Source: Eulemur rufifrons (Eukaryota; Chordata; Mammalia; Primates; Lemuridae). Taken from it: a stretch of DNA of 64,000 bases. Made by a program: the position numbers and the translations under genes. This document shows, piece after piece, positions 1 through 28,157 of the stretch. How positions within the stretch are numbered: position 1 is the first letter of the stretch; each line of letters opens with the position of its first letter. The notes under the pieces were generated by a model. That model was not told the origin of the DNA and searched no databases. It was given only the letters and a program-made list of their open reading frames with translations. The stretch lies in contig NC_090984.1 of the NCBI RefSeq assembly GCF_041146395.1, forward strand, positions 84,765,114 through 84,829,113, read 5' to 3'.

Positions 1-55
1 CCACCTCGGCCTCCCAGAGTGCTAGGATTACAGGCGTGAGCCACCGCGCCCGGCC
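1..55 (-). repeat. Alu 5' end (partial)
   Basis: Reverse complement of an Alu head, ending in ccgcgcccggcc. The rest of the element lies beyond the left edge. Confidence 0.9.
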
Positions 56-622
56 TGAAAGCGGTTTCTTGATATGGCATCTACTCCTGGTGAAGATGCT
101 GTGAACACTGTTGAAGTGACAACAAAGGATTTAGAATATTACATAAAGTTAGTTGATAAAGCAGCAGCAGGGTTTGAAAGGATTGACTCCAGTTCTGAAA
201 GAAGTTCTACCGTGGGGAAACACCTGTCAAACAGCATCACATGCTACAGAGAAACCTTTCATGAAAAAAAGAGTCAGTCAGTGCAGCAAACTTCATTGTC
301 TTATGTTCAGGTATTGCCACAGCCACCCCAACCTTCACAGCCACCACCCTGATCAGTCAGCAGCCATCAACATTGAGGCAAGACGTTCCAAAAGATTACA
401 ACTTGCTAAAAGCTCAAAGGATTATTAGCAATTTTTAGCAATAATATATTTTTAAATTAACATATGTACATTTTTTAAGACATAATGCTATGGCACACTT
501 AGAGAACAGTATAGTGTAAACCTAATTTTATATGCACTGGGAAACCCCAAAATTTGCGAGACTCACTTTATTGCAGTAGCCTGGAACTGATCCCACAATA
601 TCTCCAAGACATGCCTATACTG
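56..622 (+). mobile_element. Tigger1 DNA transposon remnant, 3' end
   Basis: Reads the C-terminal part of a Tigger1/TIGD1-like pogo transposase at 74-349 ([30 protein letters not shown] motifs), then noncoding sequence to the terminal inverted repeat at about 592-622 (ccacaatatctccaag). The coding remnant is degraded after residue 80 or so and has no upstream catalytic domain. Confidence 0.85.
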
Positions 623-2430
623 AAAACAGAAATAGTCTCCACAGCTGATGATTTTTATTATGACTTTTGCCATGGGAGCATCAGGGAAAAGGGAGACGTG
701 AAAGAGAAGTAATCTCCAGACAGAGATATACTTTTAGAATTTTAAAGGCCAGTTTTTAGTTTGCTAAGGAACACTCCTGAAATCAGGTGTCTGACCCGTA
801 GAGAAGCTGATGAATTTCTCGCCTAATGTGCATATTTTTAGAGGGTCAGTTTGGACCAACATGATAAACAGGACTTAGGAAAGCCTTGCTTGTCACTTGG
901 ACTTGGAACACTGCTGTCTGGCCCTCCAGTGCCTCACCTTTGCTGCTGCCAAAGAACAGCTTCTGCTTTTTTGGAAATCTTGAATTCACAGATCCTGATT
1001 CCTTGGACTGTAAGCTAAAAGCTGATACTGTCTGTTAACAAGCTGTTACAGCTTCAGGACAAGCTATGCTGAACTAAAAGCAGGCATAGGTTCAATGAAT
1101 AGGACTTCAACTTGGGGACCAATGCAGTTTGGGGACACTCTTCTGTGGGGACATAAACTATGAAAACATCATGGATGCTGGCTAGACCAGCTGGGTCACA
1201 TATAGATGCTCCTGGAACAGGCTTTACTTTCTGATGGGCCCATCTGAAATGGAGCTGCTCAACTCTACATTTCTGACAGGCCGACTGCATTCCCAGCTTG
1301 CGATTGCTGCCAAAAGTTGCACACTGGGGAGGCCACATCACAGTGACTGTGACCGCTCCACCACTCCTGGCAGGTCACACTCACCATCGTCTCTGCGGCT
1401 TAGTTCTGTTGACTTTCTGGATTAGTTGCAGTTGCTACAATGGATTGATAGCCTGACTCTACTTCCTCACCTTTCTCCTGGCAAGGCAGTTTGTAGGAGG
1501 CAGTTTGATTATTAAATGCAGCTGTACCCAGAAAGAAATTGATCTTTCTAGGCTGCTCACTAGATAAATGATCAGGACGAAAAAAGTGGGAGGTTGTGTA
1601 AACTCATTTTGAAACTTTTTGAAAATTCAGGATTCTGTCATGATCAATTCCTGAACATGATATGACTCTCTGGTTAAGTGCTGTAGAAATGTTTTTCTGT
1701 GAAACTTCTTTTGTCCCCTTGCACATAAACTTTCAGACAAAAGGTCTGATAAGGAAAACAAAAAGTGATTAGGAAAAAAAATGTAAAGTAATTATTACTA
1801 TTAATAAATACTGATTTTGTAACAAAGATGACCAAACAAAACCCTGCCACCTGGGAAGATACAGGGAGAGGTAGGGAGAGGGAGGATGTTAACGATCTTT
1901 GCTTTTAGAACTGTTTCTAGAATCTTTCCCCTGTTCATGAGGCAAAGCTCCCCAAGCTGCCTTTCCAAGCTGCTGTGGGCACTTTCAGTTCAAACTAGCT
2001 TTTAAGCTGAGGCCGCATGGGGACAGCACTGACAGCTGGACAGCCCCAGCCCCTGGCTGTCTGCACAGAACACCTACAAATGTCGCCCACACTTGTGAGG
2101 CAAATGGAGTGATGTCACTGACAAGCAGAGCTGTTTGGAACTGCCTGTCTGGGAAAGTCTCTCTATAACTGAGGCCTGAACGAAATTATTTGGACCAGAA
2201 TGAGAACCCGCAGTGGGAGGCCCCACTGGGATGGTGTCAACCTGCACCGCCTGGCCCAGGCACGTCCTGCTGGGGATGTCCTAACAATTATAAATTCTGA
2301 GTTTCCAGGGGTGCCACATGCTCCAGCTAGGACAGTACTTCTCAGGGACATGCCCTGACTGTCATGGCACTGCCAGCCCTGGAAAGCTGTGGCTTACTGG
2401 CCAGAGTTGTGCTGTGCCTGAATTGACACC
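623..2430. other. Intergenic, unclassified old sequence
   Basis: No gene seen. Short open frames are non-coding in character. The tone (cagcagctg, clipped GC-rich pieces at 1900-2400) suggests decayed LTR or LINE remnants that I cannot name. Confidence 0.4.
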
Positions 2431-2439
2431 TCAGGCCAG

Positions 2440-2875
2440 GAACAAAAGGTTCATACAGAAACTTAAGAAGGAAACCACCTGGCTTTCTAAAACAGGCCTT
2501 TATAGTTAATGGGACTTGTTTTAACTGGCTAAGGCCAGGACCCCTGATGGGGATAACTGCAAGTGGCTTCCACCCTACTGCTTGGGGTCCTACAGGTGAT
2601 AATTTCTCTGTACTATTCCCTGTGACATTTCACACATGTTGTCACAGCTCATTGCTGGGAAAGTTAAGCATGCCCAGGGAGAGGACTCTTGGAAGCTTGA
2701 ACCTGGTTCCCTCTGGACTTCGCCCCGTGCCTCCTTCTCTTTGTTGCTTTTGCTTGGAATCCTTTCTCTGTAATGAATCATAACCCTGAGTACGACTATA
2801 TGCTGAGTCTCATGAGTCCTACCAGAGAATCATTGAACCTGGGGGTGGTCTTAGGGACACCCCAACACAGTACCT
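2440..2875 (+). repeat. LTR-like repeat
   Basis: Ends with a promoter/polyadenylation-like arrangement (ctttctctgtaatgaatcataaccctgag ...) followed by a tail ending gacaccccaacacag, a pattern I associate with mammalian LTR-type repeats. Family not certain. Confidence 0.4.
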
Positions 2876-4049
2876 ACTAATATTCCATTGACCAAAGCAA
2901 GTCACAAGGCCAAATCCAAAGTGAAGGAGCTGGAAAATATGCTTTACCTTACTCATGGGAGGAACTACCAAGTCTTGTGGCAAAGGGCATGGCTCCAAAG
3001 AGGGATGAAGATTGGGACCATTAATGCCATCTACCAAAATCTGTGTAAACATATAAAGAAATTAGAACAGTCCTTGACACACTGAAAGTGGTTAATAAAT
3101 TATTATACCACAAAGCTGTCCCAGATTTTTCTGTTCTATTTTGATTTCTCTTTTCTCTGATATTTTTTCAACAACTGTCACTTACCTACACAACAGAATT
3201 TGGTCCTTGTTTATATAGTTTTTCTTCTAGTTTCTTACAAAAATATCATAGCCCCCAACAATGCTATTAACTGCTAACATACAATGTCAGGTTCATTCTT
3301 GCCACCACCTGAAAGCCTTCCCATGGCTAAGCTGAGGGGAATTGGCTGTCTTGTCAGGGAAGGCCTCATGGAGCCACCACCAGTCTCCAACTTTGTGTTC
3401 ATTCATCCAATCAATGTTTGTTCATGTGCAAGAGGTTTTCCAGGTGCTGGGCAAACCTCAGAGAACAAAGCAGACAAAACTGAGCTAACATTCTAGTGGC
3501 CCTGTGCCCAGTACTGATCAAACTCTTCAGGACTGAGGCATTCTAACCAAACCAACAAGACCTCAAGATATAAACCGCATGCCAGTATACCACTGACAAT
3601 GGATATGTACCTCCCCAGTGATCAGACTGCCCACACTAACATATGTGATTAAGATTCACAGCATTTTACATTTCAGAAATTGGGTTATAGCCTACAATCA
3701 AGGGCATCTTAAAATTAATTTGCATTGCTTTTTCTTCTTGGCTTCCAAAAGCACTTGCTTCTCTGCATCACGCTCATGCTAAAAGCCCGGGGGCAAATCT
3801 GTGTAAGATTCTCTATAAACCTGGCCTAGAAGTGTCTCACATCACCTCCTGCCCATTAGAGAGAATTCAGTCACATGGACACCAAACTCTAAGGGAGACT
3901 GGGAAATGCAGTATAGCTGTGTGCCCAAGAAGAGGAAATTGGTTAGGTGAAAAACCAGTCTCTGCCTACTCCTCCTAGGGCAGGGCAGAAAAAAACAGCC
4001 ATTTTCTTTTTTAGAGTGCTTTTTCTGGACTTTAGGCCAGTCACCATTC
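2876..4049. other. Intergenic stretch
   Basis: Mostly unassigned. 3385-3500 resembles the start of a common old repeat (attcatccaatcaatgtttg ... acattctagtgg). No gene seen. Confidence 0.4.
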
Positions 4050-4064
4050 TGTTGGGATATTCTT

Positions 4065-4323
4065 TTTTTTTTAATTTAGAGATGAGGTCTTGCTCTGTCA
4101 CCCAGGCTGGAGTGCAGTGGCACAATCCTGGACTCAGCCTCCCAAGTAGCTGGTACTATAGGTCCTCGCTATCATGCCTGGCAGCCAAGTTTTTAAAAAT
4201 ATTTTTAGAGAGGGGGTCTCACTATGTTGCCCAGGCTGGAATTGAACTTCTGGCCTCAAGCGATCCTCCCACTTCATCCTCCCAAGTAGCTGGGACTACA
4301 GATGCTAGCCACCTCACCCAGCC
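4065..4323 (-). mobile_element. Alu-type SINE with intact target-site duplication
   Basis: Dimeric Alu in reverse orientation with poly-T at its left. Flanked by a 15-bp duplication, tgttgggatattctt, at 4050-4064 and 4324-4338. It lacks the lemur-type middle linker and is diverged, so it is probably an older copy. Confidence 0.9.
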
Positions 4324-4596
4324 TGTTGGGATATTCTTGATACAGATTTATTAATACACTTAGAAGTTTAGAAATATCTTTCATATTCAGTTACTATGCC
4401 CTAATTTCCCCAATTAGATTTTTGCACAGCTCTGCCATGAGATCCATTTTATCTTTAACTTTTTCAGATCACTTATGTCATCTAATACGTGTACACTTTA
4501 CTATTATAGTTTGACAATCATCTGTGACAAAGTTCTGGGGGCACTCCATTGAGCACGCATAGAAAAGATACAGACCCAAATTTTCCTAGCGATGCT

Positions 4597-4830
4597 GTAC
4601 AGCATAGTGCTTAAGGGCATCAGCCTCTAGGGTCAACCTGCCTGGGTCAACTCCCAGCTCTACTTCTTCCTGGCTGGGCCAGTTAACCTTGGGCAAGTTA
4701 CTTCATCTTTGTGAGCCATCTCTTTGGGTAACTAAGTGAATTAAAGGAAAAGATGCAGGTAAAGATCTTAAAACAGTGCCTGACACATTATAAGCTCTTA
4801 AAAATGGCAGCTATTACTATTATTGTTACT
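4597..4830 (+). repeat. MIR SINE
   Basis: MIR core pattern with gcttaagggcatcagcctct, then cctgggcaagttacttcat-like and cagtgcctgacaca-like pieces. Confidence 0.8.
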
Positions 4831-4859
4831 TAAAGACCACTGAGTTCTAAATACCTCTG

Positions 4860-6245
4860 TCCAACCACTGAACTCCATTCCGTGTCCAATGCAGGTTCTT
4901 ATTCCATCAGCTAGCCAAGAAGTTCACATTCTTTTGGAATTTTACACATTCCCATCTTTGGTTTAGGATGAGTTTTTTATGACCTTTTCTGACCAGCAAA
5001 GGAGGCACCAATTGTCTCTTGGTCCTTTGAGTTCTCCCTGAAAATAAGGACTGAGAGGCCTCTCCTGACGCTGACGCTGCAGGCATCTGTCACGGTCTTC
5101 AGTTCCCAGAGGACACTCCCACCTCATTTATTCTTCCTTCTTTTCAGCCCTCTTTAACTTTCCATTCTCTTTTCAACCTTCCATTCTCTTTTCAACCTAG
5201 CTGTTTATTTTCCAAACACCATTCAGTCCCTTCAAGCTTTCTTCCCCACTAGTATTTAACAGAACAGCTCTAGACTTAGCACAGAGACACATAAGGCAAT
5301 ATCCTTTAATTTCTTAAGTTTGGAACAGATAAGCAAAAAACAAAGAAGCGTAAGTGTATATTAACAGTTTTGTATTAGCCAAATAAAACCTACAGAGATA
5401 AAGACATATACTGAGTGACATACCTGGTTTTTATGGTAAAAGGCTACCTACCAATCAAAGGGCATGAGTGTTTTTTGGAAGAGAGAGGCGTGTTTTACTT
5501 CCTGACTCCTGTCCCTCCTTTCCAGGAGTGATCGTGGCTCCCTCCAGCCTCCAATCCTGAGTCTTCTCCAACCCACAGACTTTTCCTGTTGCTCTCTGAT
5601 TCCAGGACCTTTTCCACAACTAGGCCATTTTCCCTCCCAAGTTTCCTTTTTTGACCTCTTAACCTCTGACTCAAAGGTCAGCTCAAAGTTTCCAAACTTG
5701 GGCCTGGGATGGGAGGGGGAACAAGAGCTTAATTAAGTCCCCCAAATCTTTAGCCCTGGGCCCCTCAGTCTCACCCTTTAGGCTCCTCACTCCAGGTCTG
5801 AGCCTTCATATCCCAAAATTGACCCATGAGTTTCCAAATCTAGCCCTGGAGGATGAGTTAACTCCTATTATATTCCCCCCCCCACCAACCCTCCCAACAC
5901 ACCCCAACCACCCCAGCCCCATACCACAAATCTGGTTCCAAATTTAAGGACCCCTACCCTGTTAACCCTCAAATCCTATGAATCAGTCCCCATCCCTATT
6001 CCCATCATTTCAAATTTTAGCCCTGTTTCCTTCAAACCCATGCCTCAGACCCCAAATTCTTGAATTCAGCTCTAAAATTTTTAAAATCTCCATCCCTGAA
6101 ACCAACCGCTTTTGAATGATCCTTCCCTCTCCCATTCTCAACCGTTCAGTCCCTCCTATAGACTCCAGAAAGACTTCTCCATGCTCTCCCCTAAAACCAA
6201 CAATCCCTCCTCCAAGAACCCCTGCACTGCCCCCCCCAAAAAATA
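4860..6245. other. Intergenic pyrimidine-rich tract
   Basis: No gene. From about 5490 to 6240 the plus strand is dominated by C and T with many CCC and CTCC runs, including a pure C run at 5874-5882. It looks like unique sequence with strong strand asymmetry. Confidence 0.5.
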
Positions 6246-6254
6246 ATGATAAAT

Positions 6255-6415
6255 AGATGAGGTGATGGTTATGCTAATTACCCTGATTTCATCATTCTAC
6301 AATGTATACTTGTATCAAAACATCGCATCGCACCCCATAAATATATGCAATTATTTTTTGTCAATTAAAAATAAAACTTTAAAAATTTAAAAATAAAAAT
6401 AATAAATAAAAGGGC
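6255..6415 (+). repeat. L1 3' end fragment
   Basis: Matches the typical old L1 3'UTR end: ggtgatggttatgctaatta, tacaatgtatacttgtatca, then an A-rich tail. Confidence 0.75.
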
Positions 6416-6419
6416 AAAA

Positions 6420-8120
6420 GCAATCTGGTGTTTATTAATTAATCATTTTATAAGAAATCAAAAAAATTTTTGAAGTTTTTTTCTTCCCCTTTGCTATACT
6501 TTTAGTGTTATTATCTATAAATAATGCGTGTAGGTTAGTCTTCTATAATTTAATCTTCTACACATGTAACTAAAAAAGGAATATATTGCATTTGCTGCCC
6601 CAATAGCCTATGTTTCTTGTGCTTTACCCCTTTGTCTCACTCACCAGTTTTCTTCCCTCCCATCCCTTGCCCCCATCCCAATCCCAGCAACATGTAGAGA
6701 AGTAGTAATATATCCAGCTGTTCTCAAATGCAAAGAATGACAACTCCAGGTTTGGGGGATGTAAAAGTTGAAATAGCAGAAACTCAAAACCATGAGGCAG
6801 TGAATGACTGGACCACGAAGACAGAGCAAACATCACCGGTCCACGGAGGCCAGAGTCGGGGGATGAGCTGAGGGAGAGAGAGAAAGCTGGCCAGAGACAG
6901 GGCTGACCAGAGGTGACAGGCACAGCAGGAGTTCCCAATACCCAGGGACATATGGTGGCTGCAATGAACAGAGGAGAGTGGAAGGGAAAGGTCAGCAGAT
7001 TATAAAACCTGAGCTCAGGATCTTAAGATTAGGACAGAAATAAGCCTGTGGTTAAAATGGTTCACATTCTGGAAATGACACAAAAGACATCTATAGTCAA
7101 ACAAGCTTATTCTACTGAATGTGAGGCTAGATATTGATTGTCGTTTTTGTAGCCTTTATTTTTTTGTTCAACTTTCCTGGGCCAGGCCCCTTTTTCCTAA
7201 GGGACAATCTGGCTGGAGGTGCTTTCCATCCTGGAGCTCCATCCTCCTCTCAGTCTCCACTCAGGGTTACTTTGTAAGCACACACACGTCGCAGTGTGCT
7301 TGGCCATCCCACACGCTCCACGGCCCACCCACTTTCTGCACTACTCGTCTCTCAGTGGCCTGGGACAAAGCAAGCACAGCAGATGCTTCCAGCACTCAAT
7401 TTTCCTCCAACACACCTGACTTTAACTTTTGAGAAGGGAGAGGTCAAAGATGAGGTATGAAGCCCAAAACACCAATAGGCAACCTTTATCTATTTCACAA
7501 TTTCACACAGGGTTAGCCTGGTTTACTTTCAAATATATGCAAATGTATTTTAAATTGTGCATAGCCACTGTGCTTAAAGAGTCTACAATCTTAGCCATAC
7601 AACAAAAAGTAGAGGCACCTTAAATACTTGATGCTTTGACCAAAGGCAGGGTTCTGGGTCTAGATGTATATTCACCTAGATCCCCTTGTACGAAGTACCA
7701 TGGCCACTAATATGAAATGCAAACTAACACACCAGAACAATAGCTATAAATATGTGGTGGGTGGTGACCAGCTTCTTAGCCCTCCTGAGGACTTCATCTG
7801 AGGAAGCAGACTTATATTAAAAGAGGATAGATATTTCCTAAGTGCTTCTTGAGTTTATAAAGAAAAATTTTTTTCTAATTTAGCCTTTGACTTTGGAGAT
7901 AATCTACCAATATCATGGTCATCATATTAGACAGCACAGATCTAAAAGGATTTCCTGTCTGTAGAAAATCCCAAAGGGTATCTATGATAAATTTGTACAC
8001 CAACTTAGCTGGGCCATGGTGCCCAGTTATTTGAACAAATATTCTGTATGTTTCCATGAAAGTGTTTTCAGATAAGATTTACATTTAAATTGGTGGACTT
8101 TGGATAAAGCAGATTGCCCT
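6420..8120. other. Intergenic stretch
   Basis: I see no gene and no repeat that I can name with confidence. Confidence 0.4.
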
Positions 8121-8124
8121 GCAA

Positions 8125-8456
8125 TAATATGTGTGGACTTCGTCCAATCAGCTGATGGCCTGAACAGAACAAAAGGTTGACTCTTTCCTGAGCAAGGCGG
8201 AATTCAGCCAGCAGACAACCTCTGGACTACATCTGCAATTTGGGCTCTTCTGGTTCTACAACAGACTGTCTTTGGACTCAAAGTACAACTCTTTCCTGAG
8301 TTTCTAGCCCACTGACCTTCCCTGTGAGATTTTGGACTGGCCAAACTTCCACAATCACAGGAGCCAATTCCTTAACATAAATCTCTTTCTGTAGATACAT
8401 ATGCACATCCTATTCATTCTGTTTCTCTGGAGAACCCCGACTAATGCAGACTCTAA
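8125..8456 (+). repeat. Interspersed repeat ending ctctggagaacccc..gactaatg
   Basis: The end of this element is the reverse complement counterpart of the start of the repeat at 57050. It resembles an LTR-like mammalian repeat, but I cannot give the family. Confidence 0.55.
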
Positions 8457-9024
8457 GTCAAACTTAAAGTCTTACCTTTTTTACTAGGGAATTCCTTCTA
8501 ATAGCTCGTACCCAATAGCTTTCACAACACCAGTCAGGAAACAAACTTCTGCGTATGTTTCTCAGATCTGCAAGTGATATTACTCCAGGTGGCTTCCTTT
8601 CCCACAGCCAGCTAAATGGGAACTGGAGAATAAGGGAGAGAATCATCAAACACATTTTTAAAAGATTATAGCTAAGTGTGTAGAAACATTGGCACTGTAG
8701 ACTCATGTGGCATCGTTTTATCTCCCTTTCACACGATATTATTTCATTCATATTTGGTGAACACGAAGATTGATTTACACCCTAACTTGTCAAAATCCTG
8801 GAATGGTAAAGAACATAAAATGTCAAGCATATAAAATATGTTGATACTGTGGATTTTTAGTCTTTTCCACAGTATTTGCATGACTAGATATAATTACAAA
8901 GTCTATGTGTTTGTTTTTCATATGACGTTCCAGTACAGTGCTTCCTCTACGCCCTTAAGAAATAAAAAACTTTAAGAAAGCAAACAAAAACTCTATTCTA
9001 TTTACCACTCTGACACCCGAAAGC
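8457..9024. other. Intergenic, upstream of CDKN3 promoter
   Basis: AT-rich sequence before the CpG island; nothing recognised. Confidence 0.4.
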
Positions 9025-9408
9025 ACTGCTTTCCAGCGTCCCAAAGGGCTTTGGCCCCGCACCGCTCCCGCCCCCTTCCCGCGCTCCCGCCCCCTCCACG
9101 CTCCCAACTGGCGGGAGGAGAGCGCCCTCCCAGCCAATCAACGGGAGGGCCCCAAGAGGCCCTCCTCCCGCGCGTCTTTCAAAGGCCTTCTAGGAACCAA
9201 TGAGCGGTTAGAGACCGAGCCGGGGCACCCGGAGGCGGAGTAAGAAACAGGGAGAGGATCTGATTGGGTCCCAGAAGACGCCGCGACCCACCTCACGGAG
9301 GGATGTACCAATGAGCAGAGGGGAGGGGTGGGCGAGGCGTGGGGCAGCGGCCGAGACGCCGGTGCTGCGGAGGGAGGCGGCACTGGTCACGACGTGGGGC
9401 GGCCAGCG

Positions 9409-23923
<14,515 letters not shown>

Positions 23924-24104
23924 AGAAGTTTAAACAGCATATATATGACCATGTCTGAAATTTAAGAGTTCTGTAGCATAATTTGTATTGTAATGAAATT
24001 ACTAGTGTTATCAACTTGAATGTAAATGTATATGTGCAGATATTCCTAAAGCTTTTATTGACAAAATTCACTGTGTCTCTTTCATCTCTTAGAGGGAAAA
24101 TTAG

Positions 24105-24576
<472 letters not shown>

Positions 24577-25277
24577 CTCTTCCATTGTTTTTCACTTCAC
24601 AGACCTACAGAATCCTAAATGATCCCAAGCCTTCTGGTCAGTTCCCTCCCAATACTGGATCAGCACCACATGTCTTTATTCAGCATATGCTGGAACATTT
24701 TCAGAGATGAGGAAATCATTTGTTCAGACAGCTGCTCCATTTTTTTCCACCTTAGGAACTACAAAGAATGCATTTAATCCCTCTTTCACATTTATAAAGT
24801 ATTTAGCTACAGATTAACAATCTCTAATTTTCATACTCCTTCACCTCACCCTATACTATTGAACCTATCTTTTTGTCTTTAAATTCAACTTTCAGCTACC
24901 CAAAGCAGCTATTTGGGCTGGAGACAAGGATCACACAATGAGTGAAAGCCATCTGTTTTAACAGACATCAGTGGTTTCAGTACAGCACACAGTAATCACG
25001 TGGCTCTCTTGGCTAGTGGTAGTCACAAATTTGAACCAATGGTCATTTGGCTATTACCACCAGGTTGCAGACTCACAGGCACTTCCACAAAAGACAAAGT
25101 TTCACCACATCAAAATTTAGTTTTTAAATAATCATACAATGACCAAAAGTCTTATTTTTGTCTCATACTCTTCTTGCTGACAATGAACTACTTTCATTAG
25201 GGAATGCTCCAAAATGATTACTAGTGCTGTTTGGGAACTTCAGACCAGAGCACAGGTATGTACTGTAATATAAAAAT
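24577..25277. other. Intergenic between CDKN3 and CNIH1
   Basis: No gene or named element seen. Confidence 0.4.
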
Positions 25278-25591
25278 CAGTATTTTAATAGTCATCCCTT
25301 GGAATCCTCACAGGATTAGTTCCAGGCCCCAGCCCCCAGTGGATACCAAAATCCATGGATGTTCAGGTCCCTGATATAAAATGGCATATTTACATATAAC
25401 CTATGCATATCCCACATAATTTAAATAATCTCTAGATCACTCACATTACCTAATGCAATGTAAAGGCTTTGTAAATAGTTGTTACACTGTATTGTTTTCA
25501 TTTGTATTTTGGGTTTTCTTCTAAATATTTTCAATCCAAGTTCCGTTGAATCTATGGATGCAGAACCTATGGATAAGGAAAGCTGACTACT
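25278..25591 (+). mobile_element. Tigger-type non-autonomous DNA element (MER44-like)
   Basis: Pattern ccagtggataccaaaatcca, ataaaatggcatatttac, ttgaatctatggatgcagaa; terminal inverted repeats face each other at the ends. Family name from memory. Confidence 0.65.
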
Positions 25592-25870
25592 TTTATATAT
25601 ACACTGCTTCTAGAACTTGAGATTCTATGAAGATACTGAGGAAAACAGGAGCATCACATATCCCACCAGCATCTAAATGTTTAACCTAGGAATTTCTTTT
25701 CTCATATAATAAATGCCAAACGTTATAGCAAGAAAGTTATTTTTTTAAAGCGCACACTGCCATAACTGATTGGCCTTCTCCATGATTTTGGCATTACAAC
25801 CATATACAATTTAAAATCACAATTTATATTAAACTTTAGACAGTCATTGAAATTGACATTAGCAAATCTT

Positions 25871-26216
25871 ACACAGATGGTCCCCAACTTATAACGATTC
25901 AACTTAGATTTTTTTTACTTTATGACGGTGTGAACGTGATGGGCATTCAGTAGAAACTATAGTTTGAGTACCCATATAAACATTTCTTCCTACTTTCAGT
26001 ATAGTATTCAATAAATTTCACGAGATATCCAACACTTTATTATAAAATAGGCTTTGTATTAGATGATTTTGCCCAACTGTAGCCTAAATGTAAGTGTTTT
26101 TAGCATATTTAAGTTAGGCTGATAGACTAAGCTATATTTGGTAGGTTAAGTGTACTAAAATGCATTTTCAACTTATGATGGGTTTATAACCCAACACAAT
26201 CCAAAGAATATCTGTA
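25871..26216 (+). mobile_element. Second Tigger-type non-autonomous DNA element
   Basis: Starts acagatggtccccaacttat and ends with aacttatgatgggtttataa and a reverse counterpart of the start. It has the TA-flanked layout of Tigger-derived MITEs. Family not certain (MER6-like). Confidence 0.65.
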
Positions 26217-28157
26217 TTAACTTTCACCCAATATATAGCTTATTCATGAATACTTAGGACAGTGGAGAAAAAATATTGGCATAGATTAATCAAATCCTTT
26301 AACAGTCAATTGCATTTTCAAAGTGCATGCATATCTCAATTTCTGTAAGTGCCAATTAAGCCTTCTACACTTAAAATGCTTGACTAAACTACTTTAATAC
26401 TAAGTAGAAGAGAAAATATCAATTACTCCATAACAGAGAAATGTGAGATGTAACTACTGAAATATTAATGTAATTATCAAGTTAAATAACATAATTCCAA
26501 AATTCCAGGAAAAGTATTTTCTCTGCCTAACCTGTGTGATATCCCCCAACACAATGAGGGGGAGGGAGCAGAGAGACAATCTAGAGTCCTGATCGGAGAC
26601 AAGCCAGGGTTAGCAACATTTGAAACTGACATACAGACTTAACCATTATCCATAAACTACACAAGGAAACATTTGAGACAGTTTTTATCAAATATACAAA
26701 AGCAAAATAAGCAAGCTCTAAGAAGTAAGGTAGGGCTACCTAAGGGCATTTTCTTTGCACAGTGGTACAGCACCATTAAGGTTAACTTAGATTTTAATAA
26801 ACCATGAGCATAGAATAGCTAACTATATTTTATGTTTCTCTTCGTAGTTTTAGGTTCTGCCTAGACATAATCTATTTAAGAAAGTTTTCTTCTCCAGAGT
26901 ACATGAACATGGCAACCAAAGGATTTAAATGTTTAGAAAAAGCATTGTACAATGAAATCAACATTATAAGAGATGTGTTTCACTCTTGCATGTCAAGATG
27001 TCCTCTACATCTTCTACAATGTGTGTTAATAAAATTAATGCAGGACAAAACCTTCACTCCAACCTCACAGATCAAATCACCATATAAGGTTAATACTATT
27101 TCCCAACACCAGCAGAACAAGCAGCAGTTATTTACTTCTTTTAGACATTTAGCTTTAGAACTCTAAATTTTAGAGTAAAACTGCTATAAGCAAGCTAGTG
27201 AATATATCCAGAAATAGAACCACATTTTTTCTCTTGGCATTACTCTGGAGTATTAGTTCAGAACCATCTTATAAACTATACTGTTAGTACCAAAGACTTA
27301 TAAGCTGCTGGTCTGACGGCAGATCAATGATTGGTTTGAGCAAAAGAACTTAGAATTATTTAAGACTAATATGATTAATATTTCCAAAAAGGCTGAACAT
27401 GAGTATTTTTATGAACAATGCTAGATGAAGTATTGATATTTTCCTGAGTGTTGTTTTAGAATATTTTTGCCATCAAAATGCCTGATTTATGATTATACTA
27501 GGAAACTGGTTGAGAGATACACATTTGTGAATGTTAAATGAAAAAAATAAGTAAACTCTGTACTTTTTAATATAGATCATTATTTGAATAGGTTTGATAT
27601 ATCATACTGCTATGACACAGACACACCTAAAATGAAAGCTCACCCCTGCAGGGTACGAGAGATACAGAGAAGTCATTATTTGGACCATGGCAATAATATT
27701 CCATGAACGCTATTTATAAACATATAATTGGAAGAAAAAAGAAATGTCATACAAAGGAAATTATTTTGCCAGACTCAAAGCACATAGAGTTCTATTTCCT
27801 TTCTATGCAAATATTTGACATACCTTCAAAATATGTTGATTTGAGGAGCTGAGAAGAGCTCTATGAGAGCTATTAGCATGAGTGGTTGTCAAGCTGAAAA
27901 CACTGAATAGGCTTTAAAAGAGGTACATGCTACAAACTACCACATACTTAGTTGCCCTGTGAAAGACCATTATCCCCATATTTGAACTTGACTGGTAGGT
28001 CTGACAGTTCATAGCAGAATTGGTAAGGGTTCAAAACTGACTAATACTTAATAACATATACATCTCAAAAGTGGATTTGTCTGGTCATTTCCTATCACTT
28101 CCCCTTCCCATGAAAAATAATTCAAACTTCAAACAAATTAGCAGTTTGAATTATAGC

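Noticed and set aside
74..352. A 92-codon frame with transposase similarity
   Set aside because: As a gene: it is the C-terminal remnant of a Tigger1 transposase without catalytic domain and decays at its end.
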